Source: Pestalotiopsis fici W106-1 (taxonomy: Eukaryota; Ascomycota; Sordariomycetes; Amphisphaeriales; Sporocadaceae). From it: 64,000 bases of DNA. The stretch lies in NCBI RefSeq assembly GCF_000516985.1, contig NW_006917091.1:2935022-2999021 (forward strand), given 5' to 3'. The notes beneath the pieces are model-generated. The model saw only the letters and a list, made by a program, of their open reading frames with translations, made no database searches and was not told the origin of the DNA. A program made the translations under genes and the position numbers. Below are positions 12,300 to 23,042 of this stretch, piece by piece (position 1 is the stretch's first letter; each line of letters starts with the position of its first letter).

Positions 12300-13222
12300 A
12301 AGCATTGGCTTTCATGAGGGAACAAAGAGAATCTCCACTGTACTCTAAGTAATAATCACTGTAAAATTGAGAAATGACTGAGGAGTTATTCAACTCTTCT
12401 CACGGCAATGACAAATCCGTCTTGAGGTAAATGTGCAAAGGATGCCAACATTATAAAGCGACGAGACTATTCATCAGATGGACTTTTCCGGACTCTGTTA
12501 CTCTTGTCGTGACCCTATAATAGTCAATAAGAGCATCTGCAAACAGGAACCATGATTAAGTAATCAATCAATGACCGTAATCCGAACGCCCGCCCCGGCT
12601 ATTCATCCACCCACTTCCTGCTATCTGTCCCCCCATCTCCATTTCACATACAAAAAAAGTCCGTGCACACTGGTCGCCACACACGATTGGAACGCAAGCC
12701 ACATAAAAAGGTACATCTGCTCTTAAAACACTTCTATCCACGATAACTTCGGCAAATAAAATGGGAAAAATACGCAGATACGTTAAGATTAGTTATTAGG
12801 GTTAGTTAGATTAGTTAATTAGTGGTTCGGGTTATTTAGGGTTAGCCGGGAGTCCGAGGGGCGGTGTGAGCCCTTCGCTATCTGGTATATGGTAATTAAG
12901 ATATTTGCGTGTGTACTTTGTAGATGGGTGGACAGATAGCAGGAAGTGGGTGGATGAATAGCCGGGGCGCGAACGCCGGGTTTAAATGTGGGGTCACCTC
13001 CAGTCCCGCCGATCACCCCACCATAGGCACGGCCGGGCAGCTGCCTTCTGGCATTGACTGAGGCATCTTTCACGAACCGGTCATCCTTTGACTCGCAACT
13101 TGCCTTGCACCCAAACCGAGCTTACACATTCGAGAAACATTCATACATAATCTATCCCACGGAACCGCCCAAATCGACCTCAATAATCCCCCAAAAAACA
13201 GTCCAAACAAAACACCGCCAAC
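12300..13222. other. PHB2 3' flank and RUB1 upstream region, containing a second MITE
   Basis: About 0.9 kb without a gene. The first ~280 bp is presumed PHB2 3' UTR. A 379-bp inverted-repeat element occupies 12591-12969 (listed separately). The remaining ~250 bp up to the RUB1 start codon, with an A/C-rich stretch at 13180-13222, is the presumed core promoter and 5' UTR. Confidence 0.6.
12583..12977. mobile_element. MITE-like element with 48-bp TIRs and 8-bp TSD, upstream of RUB1
   Basis: The element body is 12591-12969 (379 bp). Its ends (12591-12638 and 12922-12969) are inverted copies identical at 47 of 48 positions. Exact 8-bp direct repeats CGAACGCC flank it at 12583-12590 and 12970-12977. 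The 8-bp duplication is typical of hAT and a few other superfamilies; the assignment is inference. No open frame for a transposase is present, so it is non-autonomous. The interior contains two copies of TTAGGGTTAG (12796-12805 and 12836-12845). The near-perfect arms suggest recent insertion. It ends 254 bp before the RUB1 start codon. Confidence 0.88.
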
Positions 13223-13834
13223 ATGCTCATCAAGTAAGTCGAGGAGGCATCGAACCCCGCCATCCGCGATTGCGCGGGCGAGAGCGGGCTCCTGGCACAA
13301 GGCTAACCGGGCGACTCACACACAGGGTCCGCACCCTCACCGGCAAGGAGATTGAGCTGGATATCGAGTCCGACTACAAGGTAACGCTTCTCTCTTTACG
13401 ATCCCAATACCTGTCGCCTTTCTCCCTTGGAGGGGATCAACTAGGAGTTTGCAACGGGCCGCCCGCTCTTTTGTAGCGTGGACGGTCTACTCTTGTCGTT
13501 GCGCCAGGCGCGTTCTACTTCAAGTTACAAAGGCGTGTTTTCAGAGCTCGAGATGCTGATTATTTGCTGCCACTAGGTCTCTCAGATCAAGGAAAAGGTC
13601 GAGGAAAAGGAGGGCATCCCGCCGGTTCAGCAGCGTCTGATTTACGGAGGCAAGCAAATGTAGGACGACCTTTCGAAAGACCCCCACGGCTTCTTCTAGC
13701 CAAGTAACAGAGGACTGGTCAAGACTAACGCTTGGACTTTTGTCTATAGGGTCGACGACAAGACGGCAAGCGAGTACGAGCTCGAGGGCGGCGCAACGCT
13801 TCACTTGGTCCTGGCGCTCCGTGGTGGTCAATAG
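13223..13834 (+). CDS. RUB1: Ubiquitin-like modifier Rub1/NEDD8
   Basis: Ubiquitin-like protein conjugated to cullins, activating SCF-type E3 ligases. Four exons (13223-13233, 13326-13380, 13577-13659, 13750-13834) give 77 aa. The protein begins MLIKVRTLTGKEIELDIE and contains the ubiquitin-fold core EGIPPVQQRLIYGGKQM. It ends LHLVLALRGGQ, so one residue must be clipped after the conserved Gly-Gly before conjugation. Ala-72-type residues (LALRGG rather than LRLRGG) separate NEDD8 from ubiquitin and match here. The first exon is only 11 nt and the last intron uses a GTAGGA donor, so automated annotation could easily miss it. A MITE lies 254 bp upstream. Confidence 0.94.
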
Positions 13835-14481
13835 ATTGCGAAAGGAAACATATCGACTCCAAGGCCGTTCGAGCTGTTTGCAATCCCCCTTTGGACAAAT
13901 AAGATGTCAATAACAACATGGTCTTGGCCTAGTATGGCGGTAAAAATGGTCTGAATCGAGTACAGAGACATGGCATACAGAGAGACGTTGCATTCGTGTG
14001 GATGGCACAGGGGGAAAATGTCTCGACTCCCCGGTTTTCTCAACATAGACGAAGCCAGTCAGGCTTGATAATCACTCGGGATCAGACGACTGGACATGAG
14101 AAAGGTGTGAATAATATCCTCTCGAGATATTTGGCACTCTTTCACGGATTGCGACACGGTTGGCATTTTTATGATCAAAGAAGCACAATAGACATTGATT
14201 GATTCATTAAACTAGACATGTTCTTGTCCTAGTATTTCCGTAGAATCCCTTTGTCGATCATGTCGCCAACTCTCGGGAAATCATGGTAAAACTCCCCTGG
14301 CTCCTTGGCCAGTATGCTGTAATGGAAATGAAACAGATGCATCCGTCCCTGAAAAACGCTATGTAAATGACCCTGCCCTTTTCCTAAACGCCAATGCAAT
14401 GCATAGTAAAATCATGCCGTATATACATATAGGAATGTCTGGTGTGAAAAGAATGACCGTTGATGGTGATGGACGACCTGA
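13835..14481. other. Convergent 3' region of RUB1 and the elongin A gene
   Basis: The flanking genes converge. About 650 bp of presumed 3' UTRs and terminators, with no coding exon recognised. Confidence 0.6.
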
Positions 14482-15717
14482 TTATCGACGCTGAGCCTTG
14501 GGCTTGGGCTTCATGAAAACGTCTACAGCCTTGCGCTTCATTGGCATCTTCTTTGGCTCCGGACTGATGGGAGTTGCAGACTTTGGTGGGCTGTTGGATA
14601 TGTATGAGAATTTGGTCGGGGGAGACTGAGTGACCGGCTTGGTTTCTGAGCGGTTGGTTTTGCTCGTGCTGGTGCTCGTACTTCCTGATCTGTACATTTT
14701 TGCAGGTGAAGACGTTCCGTGGGCATTGGACAAGAGCCTCTTGCCGGGAAGGGCGGCCGACTTTTGTGGTCGCTGAGTCTTGGCAGGTTTTTCATCGTCG
14801 AAGAGATCTTCCAAGTCGTCAACATTGAGTCTTCCTCCACCGCTGCCACCGCCAAAAACGTCATCCGTCTCGTCGTCGTCCACATCTGAATCCTCGAGAA
14901 TGCTGGCACCCTTTGCCTTGAGCTTGAGGAGTCTTGCCTCCCTCTCCTTCATTGCACGATCGTGGGCATCGTCTTCCGGGCGGCGAACTGGCTGCGGACG
15001 GACCTTGAGGGCAGGGTTGCGCTTGACGGCTTGCTCGTGAACCATGCCTTGTGGAGCGCGCTTGATCTGGCCCTGGCGGACAGCCAGCTGGCCATTGGGC
15101 GTTGCAAGTTTGTTGCGAGCGGCAACCTCGGCAGCTTCACGTTTGACCTTGCGCATAACGCTGGCTCCAGTAGTTGTCTTGGTTCGAGAGCCGGCTGTCC
15201 AGCGAAGCTCACCAGTATCATTGCTGCCGCCCCTACGGCCCTGAGCTTCCTTCCTGCCGACCGGCCTGACATCCCGCGGAGGCCGAGGCAATGACCTGAT
15301 ACTCTCGATTGTACTCTGCGACTCTGCCTTTTTCTTCTGGAGGCCGGCAAAAGCAGCACGCAGCTTGGCTTCGGCCTCGGCCTTGGCCTGAGCATTGAAC
15401 TTGACATACTGTGCGTACACCTTGTGCCAGGAAGCCGGATTTCGAGGTACGGTCTGGTGTTGGGCCTCGAGGACTGGAAAGTGTTTTTTTATCAACCGCC
15501 GCCAACACTCCTCGTCCCACTCGGCAATATGGGGGGAGTTTGTCTCGATTGCGTGCAGCTGTGCGGCATTGTCAATGCGCATCAGGATGGGGCGTACAGT
15601 GTCGTACGGCAGACCGCCCACATCGGTGATTTCTGATAGCTTGTCAGAGAGGTTTAATTCTTGAAGAGCGGTGCGGGCGCGGCAAAGGCTGCCATCATCG
15701 GGGACATGGAGTGCCAT
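14482..15717 (-). CDS. ELA1: Elongin A (RNA polymerase II SIII subunit A)
   Basis: Single-exon gene of 411 aa. Elongin A stimulates Pol II elongation and, with elongin C and a cullin, ubiquitylates stalled Pol II. The family domain lies at about residues 25-130: an LNLSDKLSEI BC-box-like helix for elongin C binding, then an F-box-like segment (GGLPYDTVRPILMRI) and the WRRLIKKHFP / WHKVYAQYVK region. After a KAEAEAKL helix the rest is basic and disordered, with an acidic patch (about 275-310) and a Pro/Ser-rich tail ending in Lys/Arg, consistent with nuclear location. Length and order agree with fungal elongin A proteins. The start is an ATG 18 residues upstream of the BC-box helix. Confidence 0.88.
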   Translation of the reverse strand: MALHVPDDGSLCRARTALQELNLSDKLSEITDVGGLPYDTVRPILMRIDNAAQLHAIETNSPHIAEWDEECWRRLIKKHFPVLEAQHQTVPRNPASWHKVYAQYVKFNAQAKAEAEAKLRAAFAGLQKKKAESQSTIESIRSLPRPPRDVRPVGRKEAQGRRGGSNDTGELRWTAGSRTKTTTGASVMRKVKREAAEVAARNKLATPNGQLAVRQGQIKRAPQGMVHEQAVKRNPALKVRPQPVRRPEDDAHDRAMKEREARLLKLKAKGASILEDSDVDDDETDDVFGGGSGGGRLNVDDLEDLFDDEKPAKTQRPQKSAALPGKRLLSNAHGTSSPAKMYRSGSTSTSTSKTNRSETKPVTQSPPTKFSYISNSPPKSATPISPEPKKMPMKRKAVDVFMKPKPKAQRR

Positions 15718-16795
15718 GGTGGCAGCAGAGTGGTATTATGTGGAATCAAGGTTGGGGTCAAGACGAAATGAATGGTGCTGTGTTTGAATGAAGTAATTGA
15801 ATGAAAGATTTTCTTGAATGAAGAATGTGATGTAAAAATTTGAGCAACAGGTCGAGTGAATGGAAAGCAAACGGCCACGCGCAGGCATCGTCTTGATTGT
15901 TTCTTATTTCTTCTTGTTCCGACATACCTCGAATATTCTTTAGGCATACTGCCATGCAGAGCTCAGCTAGCGACTTTGTAGGCATTGTTTCGATTGCCCT
16001 CGACGTCTATCGATGCGCGACGGAATATCAGGTGCAGCTTATTCTTGCAGATGAGGTTTGGATTGTTGTCAAGTTCGTTTGTCGTCGAGTCGTGATACGG
16101 ACTATCGCTGAAGGGATTCAGAGCTGACCAAGGACGCGCAAGGTTCCAACAGCTTTCAGTGACTTTGAAGGCTGAACAGATTGATCGCACAAGTATATAA
16201 AGAGAAGGGAGAGAAAGTTATATTCAGAAACGGAAGAGGAGAAGAAATGAACAATCCATGGCCGGTTCGTGATGACAATCAGTGAACAAAGAAGGTTATT
16301 GCGTAGGTCGAGTTTAGGTTGACTGGCGACCCGGAGGGAGGCTCTCGGTGGGGCGCGGCCATATTTAGCCCGTCAAGGTCCCTTGTTAGTGCCCGCGCCG
16401 ACCCACTGGCGGGTGGATAGCAGCACATCACAGATGGGATCCATTTCAACAATGTATTCCGCTTCTAAAATGTATCCATCTTGTTAGTAGACAACTTGGA
16501 TTGTGCAAGTATCACGAGCAAAAGAGCTGATGCTGAAAGACACGGTCTTTGCTAGAGAGATTGCCACAATTAGGCATCCATTAACCAAGAATTCAATCCT
16601 CGATTGAGCTATTAACATTTAACCATTATCTCACGGTTGACCTGCGAGTTCTGTCTATCATACTGGTAAAGGTTATCCATCCGGACCAGCCCAAGGCTCT
16701 CCCTGGGCGAGAGATATTATGATATTCTCTACTTCATCGTCCTGTAGTTGACTGCGTCCACCAAACGTGAATATATAGAGTGCTACCGACAAAAA
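15718..16795. other. Elongin A promoter side and 3' flank of a small secreted-protein gene
   Basis: About 1.1 kb without a recognised gene. The proximal 200 bp should be the minus-strand ELA1 promoter. A GC-rich block (about 16310-16430) is followed by AT-richer DNA. Nothing else interpretable was seen. Confidence 0.5.
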
Positions 16796-17257
16796 CTATG
16801 CACTCCTCGTACTAAACATTCGGTACCGGATTTCGAACACTATGCGCGCGTGAGCTTGATCACTTGGAAACAGAAAGACCTTGTGAAATCAATGGACCAT
16901 CAAAAGTATGACTGACCTTACTACCGCCTGTACAACAAGCCAAAGTATCTGCTTCGCCGTCTTTATTATAGCGACAAGCGCCGGCGCTCCCACATCCAGT
17001 TGGGTCTTTGCTGTTGATGACTAATTCTGTACCAGAGACGCAGAGCTACAGTATCAATATCAGCCATCAAGTCTCTGAAGACGCTGGATTTGTTTGTAGC
17101 GAGAGGATGACTCTGAGCATCCATGCGCAGCCTCGTATGCGGGAGTAAGGAAAAGGGACCCGTGTCTACTCACCCCTTCGATTTGTGCCAGTGTGTTGCC
17201 GACAAGACAGCAAAATAGAAATAATTGTATCACTGATGATGGAAATATCAAACGCAT
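16796..17257 (-). CDS. Putative small secreted cysteine-rich protein
   Basis: Not a family I recognise. Exon 1 (17257-17174) encodes a clear signal peptide: MRLIF start, hydrophobic core IQLFLFCCLVG, and likely cleavage near NTLAQ. Exon 2 (17045-16922) is reached through a GTGAGT donor and a GATACTGTAG acceptor and encodes about 41 residues with five cysteines, including GCGSAGACR and LACCTGG. A third exon (16839-16796) is proposed after a GTAAGG donor, giving about 83 aa in total; reading on without that intron would instead add about 20 residues and stop near 16858. Small size, signal peptide and clustered Cys are what one sees in fungal secreted effector- or defence-type proteins. That role is inference. 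The signal peptide is well supported and the 3' end is uncertain. Confidence 0.5.
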
Positions 17258-19107
17258 ATTGAATATTAAATGGGTGCTTGTCAGAATGGAATAATGGGTG
17301 GTTCAACGAGCGACTGTCTGGGTATTATAATGAATCCAACCCAAAGAAAATGGGCTCATGTAAGATGGATGACAGTAGAAATACGCCAGCGGCGTGAGCG
17401 GCTCTTTTTAAACTTAGTTTGCGTTTTTGTACATCATCGACACCCGACTGGAATGCTGGTACATAGGCTTTTTTAGGAATGCCAGGCGACGTGCGCGGGA
17501 CCATCATTGGCCAGCTCTGCCAAGGTTAAACACAAGATTCCTGTCCGCCAAAACCATCAGCCAAAAGTGCTGATGTCCCAGAATTGAAAACCGAGGATAG
17601 ATGCAACTCTTTTTGCTCTTTTCTCTCTGGGGTGTCAAACTATGTGATGTTGAAGTTTCCTAGTTCTCACCTGAGCATTCTCTAGTCATGACTTTCTTTC
17701 TTGGGAAAGCCACATGCTAGCGGCCGACATTCAACATTGCATCTTACAGTCCTAGACTCTTTAGCAAAGTTGAGGGCGGCATTACCCAAAGGCGGGGTGC
17801 ATTGCACGCGCATAGGTATGATATCGTCTTACATGAGCCACGGATAAGCTTGGTAGATATGAAGCATGACAACATGGCGAACTGGATTGTGTAATGCGTA
17901 TTTCGTGGCTAAATATGGTAATTGATGGGATGGACATGACGCTTTCCTCAGTCTTATCGCGTGGAGATGAATAAGACGTTGACGCTTCATTCAAGCAAGG
18001 ATCAAGCATGGAGAAGTTCGGTTCAAGTCTACGGGTCCTTGACTATATTCAGGTACCCATGTAGTTTTCATCTTCTTTTGAAACATATTGACACTTGACA
18101 GAAAGGCAAATTTTCAAGTGAACACTACTTCCAGGGGCAGATGGAGTATCCACTGTAGACATTTCCCGTCAAGCCACATTGAGCACCGTCATGATTTATA
18201 ATGTTATCTTATCAATGGGCATCAAGGCATAGCTTGAGGAAAGTCTGCGAACTTTGCTGCTCTTTTCCTGGTCCGTACGGGTCCGCTCGAGGTAGCAGAC
18301 AACGCCGTACACATTTCAGTTGCCTCTATACTGTCGGGATAGGGCCAGTATCAGGTCAAAAGTATTCATCGACTATATCACGGCCAGGAATCAAACACGA
18401 TGAGTCGTTGGCGCATATCAAATACTCCCCAGTCACCCCATCGTGTCGAAAACAACAAATCGCCCCAGTTACTCCCGTATCTGACCCTATTTCAAGAAGC
18501 AAAGCAACGTATGCATCATTGGGCTTCTAAAACAATTGCCGGAATCACGGCTGTTATGAGGCTTGGTTCTTTTCCTGGCTTGCATCTGCGTCTCTCACCG
18601 AAGTTTTGAAAATGCCATCGTGGACGAATCCCGTCGGGATATTTTGGTAGGCCTCCCCTATCGTGAACCTAAATTTATCGTCACACCACCAAAGAAGCGG
18701 TATTGATGGGCATTTTTATGCAATTTCGGAAAAGAATCTTGCGTATTGTTCACATCTACCTGTCGAAATGGTAGACCTCCTAGCATTATTGGGTGTCCTT
18801 GGTCGCCTTGTACAACCTTTGCTCAAGCATCATTACGTGCTCTTTTTGCTTTTCATAGAGCATCAAGAGGTCTCGTGGCTCCAGATGGTCATATCTCGGG
18901 GGATAGCTGCTTATCAGGCTCCAATTGGCTGTTTTGTAACATCACAATCGTTTCGTGAGATTCTCAGTACGCGATACTGCCACGAGTATATATAGAGGTT
19001 CCCTTGTCTACTTTGACCGAACATTCATCATTCAAAGACATCACTCAAATCTTTCTTCACAAACAACTCTGTCATATACATCTCTTGATTACATCAACAC
19101 CATCAAT
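17258..19107. other. Long intergenic region, no gene recognised
   Basis: About 1.85 kb. It should hold the promoter of the minus-strand small secreted protein (TTTAAA-like motif near 17407) and that of the plus-strand SMP-like gene (TATA box at 18987-18994). Open frames in between show no coding character, splice-supported extension or recognisable domain. Confidence 0.5.
18987..18994 (+). promoter_or_regulatory. TATA box of the SMP-like gene
   Basis: TATATATA 114 bp upstream of the ATG at 19108, followed by a C/A-rich leader without upstream ATG. Strong TATA boxes are common on inducible stress genes, in keeping with the predicted product. Confidence 0.6.
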
Positions 19108-19376
19108 ATGCCCAAACAAGACATGACCAAGGCTGATTCCAAGAGAATCCAGTCTACTCAGGTAATTTGGGTTCTCCTCGTTGTAGCCCTACACAAACTG
19201 ACAAGCCAAAGGCTCGCAGTGGTGGAGACATGTCCTCGGGCGGGTTTGCTGCCAGAGCACAGTCTGCCGGCGATCGCAACACTGCAGCTGGCGCACAGGG
19301 AGGCCAGTATCAGGGTACTGGATCCGCGGGTGGAAATGCGGGCTCTGGCAATGGCTCCAACACTGGGAAGAAGTAG
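19108..19376 (+). CDS. Small SMP/LEA-like stress protein
   Basis: Two exons (19108-19161 and 19212-19376) give 72 aa. The N-terminus MTKADSKRIQSTQ joined to SGGDMSSGGFAARAQSAGDR resembles the short seed-maturation-protein (SMP)-like proteins of filamentous fungi. These are Gly/Ala/Ser-rich, hydrophilic and disordered, and are linked to desiccation or conidial stress tolerance. The C-terminus is a Gly/Asn/Ser-rich tail ending in KK. The intron is 50 nt. Of two in-frame acceptors, the one at 19210-19211 was chosen because it leaves a workable distance from the ACTGAC branch site and preserves the family pattern. A TATA box lies upstream. Family assignment is from motif recognition and is moderately certain. 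Confidence 0.62.
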
Positions 19377-20044
19377 TAGAAAACACGAGGCTTGGGCACT
19401 GTGACTTGCAAGCCGAAGCTATGTGGGTGCTGAAGCAACAGTCCAGGAAACATCGGACTGAGGGAACCATTCACACTCTTTGTCGTTCATTACAAGTCAC
19501 ATAGGAAATGTGAATCTCAAAGTTACCATAACATAGTAGTCATGTGCTGTCATTCTCTCAAACCCAGAATACACTACCTTTGATCTGATCGGTATTTTTA
19601 GAGTCCTAATGTGTTGTCATGAGAGAAGACTTTCTGAAACTAAAAGGGATTACCGGGACATTAAGCATGGAGTGTCATCATAGCTGAGTTCTGTCAAGAT
19701 GGTCTTTTGACCTTGGTCAGTATTATTTCCCTCCCGTCTCTGTTCTATGCCAGCTTCACGCAGTGTTCGGAACCAGGCCCCCTTTCCATCTCTTTTTACC
19801 ATTTCTTTTTGTTATTTCTCTCCATCATTTCTTTTCACAATTTTCTTTTTACATTTTTTATAATCTCTTTTTATTAATCTTTTTATTATCTCTCTTTACC
19901 TCAAAACCACGAAATATTCCCAGCGCTAGAGCCAGGCCACAGGCTTTGAGGTGCTTGAAGTGTTTTCAGTAGAGGCTTGTGGCTTTGACTTTGACTGAGC
20001 ATCCGCAGCTAACACAATAGAGGAGTCCTGCTATGAAGCCATAG
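19377..20044. other. Intergenic, no gene recognised
   Basis: Presumed 3' UTR of the SMP-like gene followed by a strongly T-rich tract (about 19780-19900) that encodes only low-complexity Phe/Leu frames. Nothing further seen. Confidence 0.5.
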
Positions 20045-20326
20045 TTATGTATGTGAGTTCCGGTTATGATACACAACCTCTGGTTTGTCATTGCCTGTCG
20101 TTTCGCCTCGCGGTGCTGTGTGAGGAGTCAGGCGAGCCCTTAACTTGGCCTGCTGTTGCTCCTCCTCCTCCTTGCGCTTTCTTCTTTCCTCTCGTTCATA
20201 GTATTTGTGGGAAACGTAGGGGTCGGCAATGGGTGCAGTGTTCTGTTGCTTGATCGACATCGAGCCTACGGTAAACAGGAGCCGCCGTCGATTGCACAAC
20301 CGGGGGACGGCTGTCAATGGCCGCAT
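20045..20326 (-). CDS. Hypothetical small charged protein
   Basis: An ATG-started open frame of 93 codons. The central part (HKYYEREERRKRKEEEE) is a highly charged predicted helix, followed by a basic QAKLRARL segment and a polar tail. It has no signal peptide or membrane segment and I recognise no family. The real start could be the internal methionine at MSIKQQNT. It was kept because its composition looks more protein-like than neighbouring chance frames, but it may not be a gene. Confidence 0.3.
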   Translation of the reverse strand: MRPLTAVPRLCNRRRLLFTVGSMSIKQQNTAPIADPYVSHKYYEREERRKRKEEEEQQQAKLRARLTPHTAPRGETTGNDKPEVVYHNRNSHT

Positions 20327-21180
20327 TCAGTAATCATGTGCTGCCATTCATTTGTCATCTAGAACGTCTTATTTGACCTTATGCGCCCCCCGGCTCGGAG
20401 TTGAGGACCAATGCTCAGAGAATATTGATGAATGATGCTTCGAAGTAGAGAGGGGAAACTGTGCTAGTGCCTTTCCAAACTAACCAACGATATCCTTCAC
20501 AAATCGATCTAATTCATAGCTAGTTCTATTCTAGGTTGAAAAAGGTCAGGTAATAATAGTGGACGCTGTGAATAGGGAAACCTGATACTGAGTTTCGTAA
20601 TTGCACACGCAAGACTTTGAGCGTCATCATGCATCATGCGCCTCTTGCTCGTAAACACTTGATACGTAGCTGAAAATATACTGTTATTCTTGAATCATTC
20701 GACGTTGCAGCGGTATGGATTCAGGTTCAAGTTAATAGCCTTCCTGAAGTTTTTCAAGACTGAGGAAAACCCAGAGATCATCACCCATTTCCAGCTACTC
20801 CGTTCCTTTATGCTTGAACTGCCTGATACCTTCCTTGCGAGATTGCTTAGGCATGTGTGGCGGATGCATGCTCAATCCAGGCTCAATAGTATGTACGAGA
20901 CCGAAGTGGTTGTGTATCATGTTGTCAGCTTCTTGTATATGCTGAACACTATACGACTGCATTCCCAGCTCATTCGAATGCAGTTCCGGCACCGGCCTTG
21001 AGGGTTATTGCACCATCGACTGCGCCTCTGGTATTCACTCGGCTGCAGTTGGCTACCTTTCTCTTGTGATTTTAGTGGAAGATCTCGAAGAGCATAGATC
21101 GATCGACAGAAAAGGAAGGAAAAGATTAGATTTACATACTACAAGAGGGCAAGGAGCGTTGGTACTCGAGCTTATTGTAT
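20327..21180. other. Intergenic, no gene recognised
   Basis: About 850 bp, presumed 3' flank of the minus-strand C2H2 gene. Open frames here have no recognisable features. Confidence 0.5.
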
Positions 21181-23042
21181 TTAATCCCCACACATTGAGC
21201 ATTTCACCTTCCCGCATGAGTTGCATACCCATTCTCCGTCGTAACTTGTACTAAAAGTTCGTTCCTCATCACATTCACAACAGTGGAAAGTCTCTTCCTC
21301 GGGCGGCGGCGGTGGTGAAGGGGGACCATCTGAGTCATATTCTGATTCGGAATCTGAAGAAGGCCCACCACCACCACCATAGTGCATGTATGCAGTACCT
21401 TCGTCGGTCACGTTGAGTTGCTCGGTATCCTGAGACTGACCGTGGCTTTCAGCTCGGTCAGATTTCAAGGGTGGTTGTGAATCATGGAAAATATCATCAC
21501 CCGATTGGTTCTCCAAAGTCACGGGCGGGGGCTCTTCAATTTGTAAGGAGCCTCCCGGATCCGTGAGATTCAACTTTCCAATTGAATCTTCTGTTGAGCC
21601 TTCATGCGATATAGAAGTTTGTGAATCCTCGTCATTGTCGTTATCCAATTCCGTTTGTGTGGACAAAGATCCAAGGGCAATTTCTTCGAGATGGTTACCA
21701 AGATGCCGAGTTATTGATGTCTTTCCGGACTCTATGTCGCTGCAGCACAAGGGACACTGAGTGGACGCCCAAGCAGGCGCCATTTGATGCTTGAAGGAGA
21801 GATGTGCGAGCCAGTCGTTGCGATGGCTGAATACGGAATCACCAGAAGGACATTCAGGGTCAAGACACATCCAAGGGCAAAGGTCCTCGTACAAATGGCG
21901 TTTCCAAAGGGAGTTGTTCTTGATGGTAACAGTCTTGGAGCATGCAACACAGGTAAAGGGCAGTCCCTGCTTGGCTTCCTCACTCAGAGTAGGCACGCGC
22001 ACACTTTGCTGATTGCCGTCAGCTCCGTATGACATGACCGTTTCCGCGTACGACGATTTGCTTGGGACTGATGAGCCCAAGCCCGAGTCATGAAAGGCGG
22101 ACACCACAACTGTGTTTGCCATCTGCACACGCTCGGTCTCTTTGGGCTCCTCGTCATCCTCATTGTTCCTTTGAATACGCCGAAGACACCGGTCATAGTT
22201 GGCTTTTCCAAGTCTGGAGATTAAACATTCGACGGCATTTGGAAATCGGTTGCTGATTCGATCGCAATACGATTGGTACAGCTCCCCCAAAGCCGTCGGG
22301 CCTCTGGGGGAAGTACCGAAAGAGGGGGCTAATCGTGCCGTATAGTTCAAGACTGAATTGATTCTAATGAGGCAAGTAGTGTCGGTCTTCAAGTCCTCAG
22401 CGATCTCAGAGTACGAGTCATAATTGAAATCGGAGGTATCCGAGTCGTCATCATAGCTGGACTGGACCATATCTAGCAAAGTCTTCAAGTTCTGAATATG
22501 ACTTTCGAGACGATCAATCGCAAAGCCAGTCGATTCCTTCGACATGAGGAACAGGAAGCCTTGAAAGATCATTAGCTGACTTTCGACGGCAAGGCAGGGA
22601 TGACTCCAGTTTTCACGAGCGCTCTGTGGAAGTCCTGCGTCTTCATACACGACTAATGTCTAGAAAGAAATGATACAGGAGAAATGCACTTACGGTCCAA
22701 GAGAGTAGTTCCGATATCTCTGAGGTGTCTCGCCATCGATTCCGTTGAATTTTGAGGCACGTTTCCGAGTAAAGTGCTACATGCTGATTGACAGCCATCA
22801 TGCCATAGCACCAGACGGCTATAACTCCGATCCAGACTGATATACTCAATCTGATTTTTGAACTCGATCTCACATCCTTTGAGCAGAGACAAGATACTGG
22901 AAAATAGCTCTTTGATTGGCCAAAAGAGATTTTGAACGTGGCCAAACTCAATACTCTCTTTACTGGTACGTATCATGTCTTGATTGTACCCCTGGATGAT
23001 CTCATCCGAGTCGGATGCGTCTCGACCTTGAATTAAGCCCAT
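21181..23042 (-). CDS. acuF-like C2H2 zinc-finger protein
   Basis: Two exons (23042-22694 and 22652-21181) give about 606 aa. The N-terminal half is helical. Residues about 330-420 contain atypical C2H2 fingers of the fungal acuF-like type: CVACSKTVTIKNNSLWKRH, then CLDPECPSGDSVFSHRNDW leading to a His pair, and CPLCCSDIESGKTSITRH. An acidic, Ser-rich region and a poly-Gly and poly-Pro stretch follow. The protein ends in a Cys-rich zinc-ribbon-like tail (CNSCGKVKCSMCGD). The intron is short (41 nt) and was chosen for phase. The start is the first in-frame ATG after the upstream stop, and an additional 5' exon is possible. Such proteins often sit near NLR- or incompatibility-type genes in fungi; function is unknown. 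It is divergent from the DUF7580-like gene. Confidence 0.7.

Noticed and set aside
19763..19972. T-rich tract giving a Phe/Leu-rich open frame
   Set aside because: A low-complexity artefact of the T-rich stretch, not a membrane protein gene.
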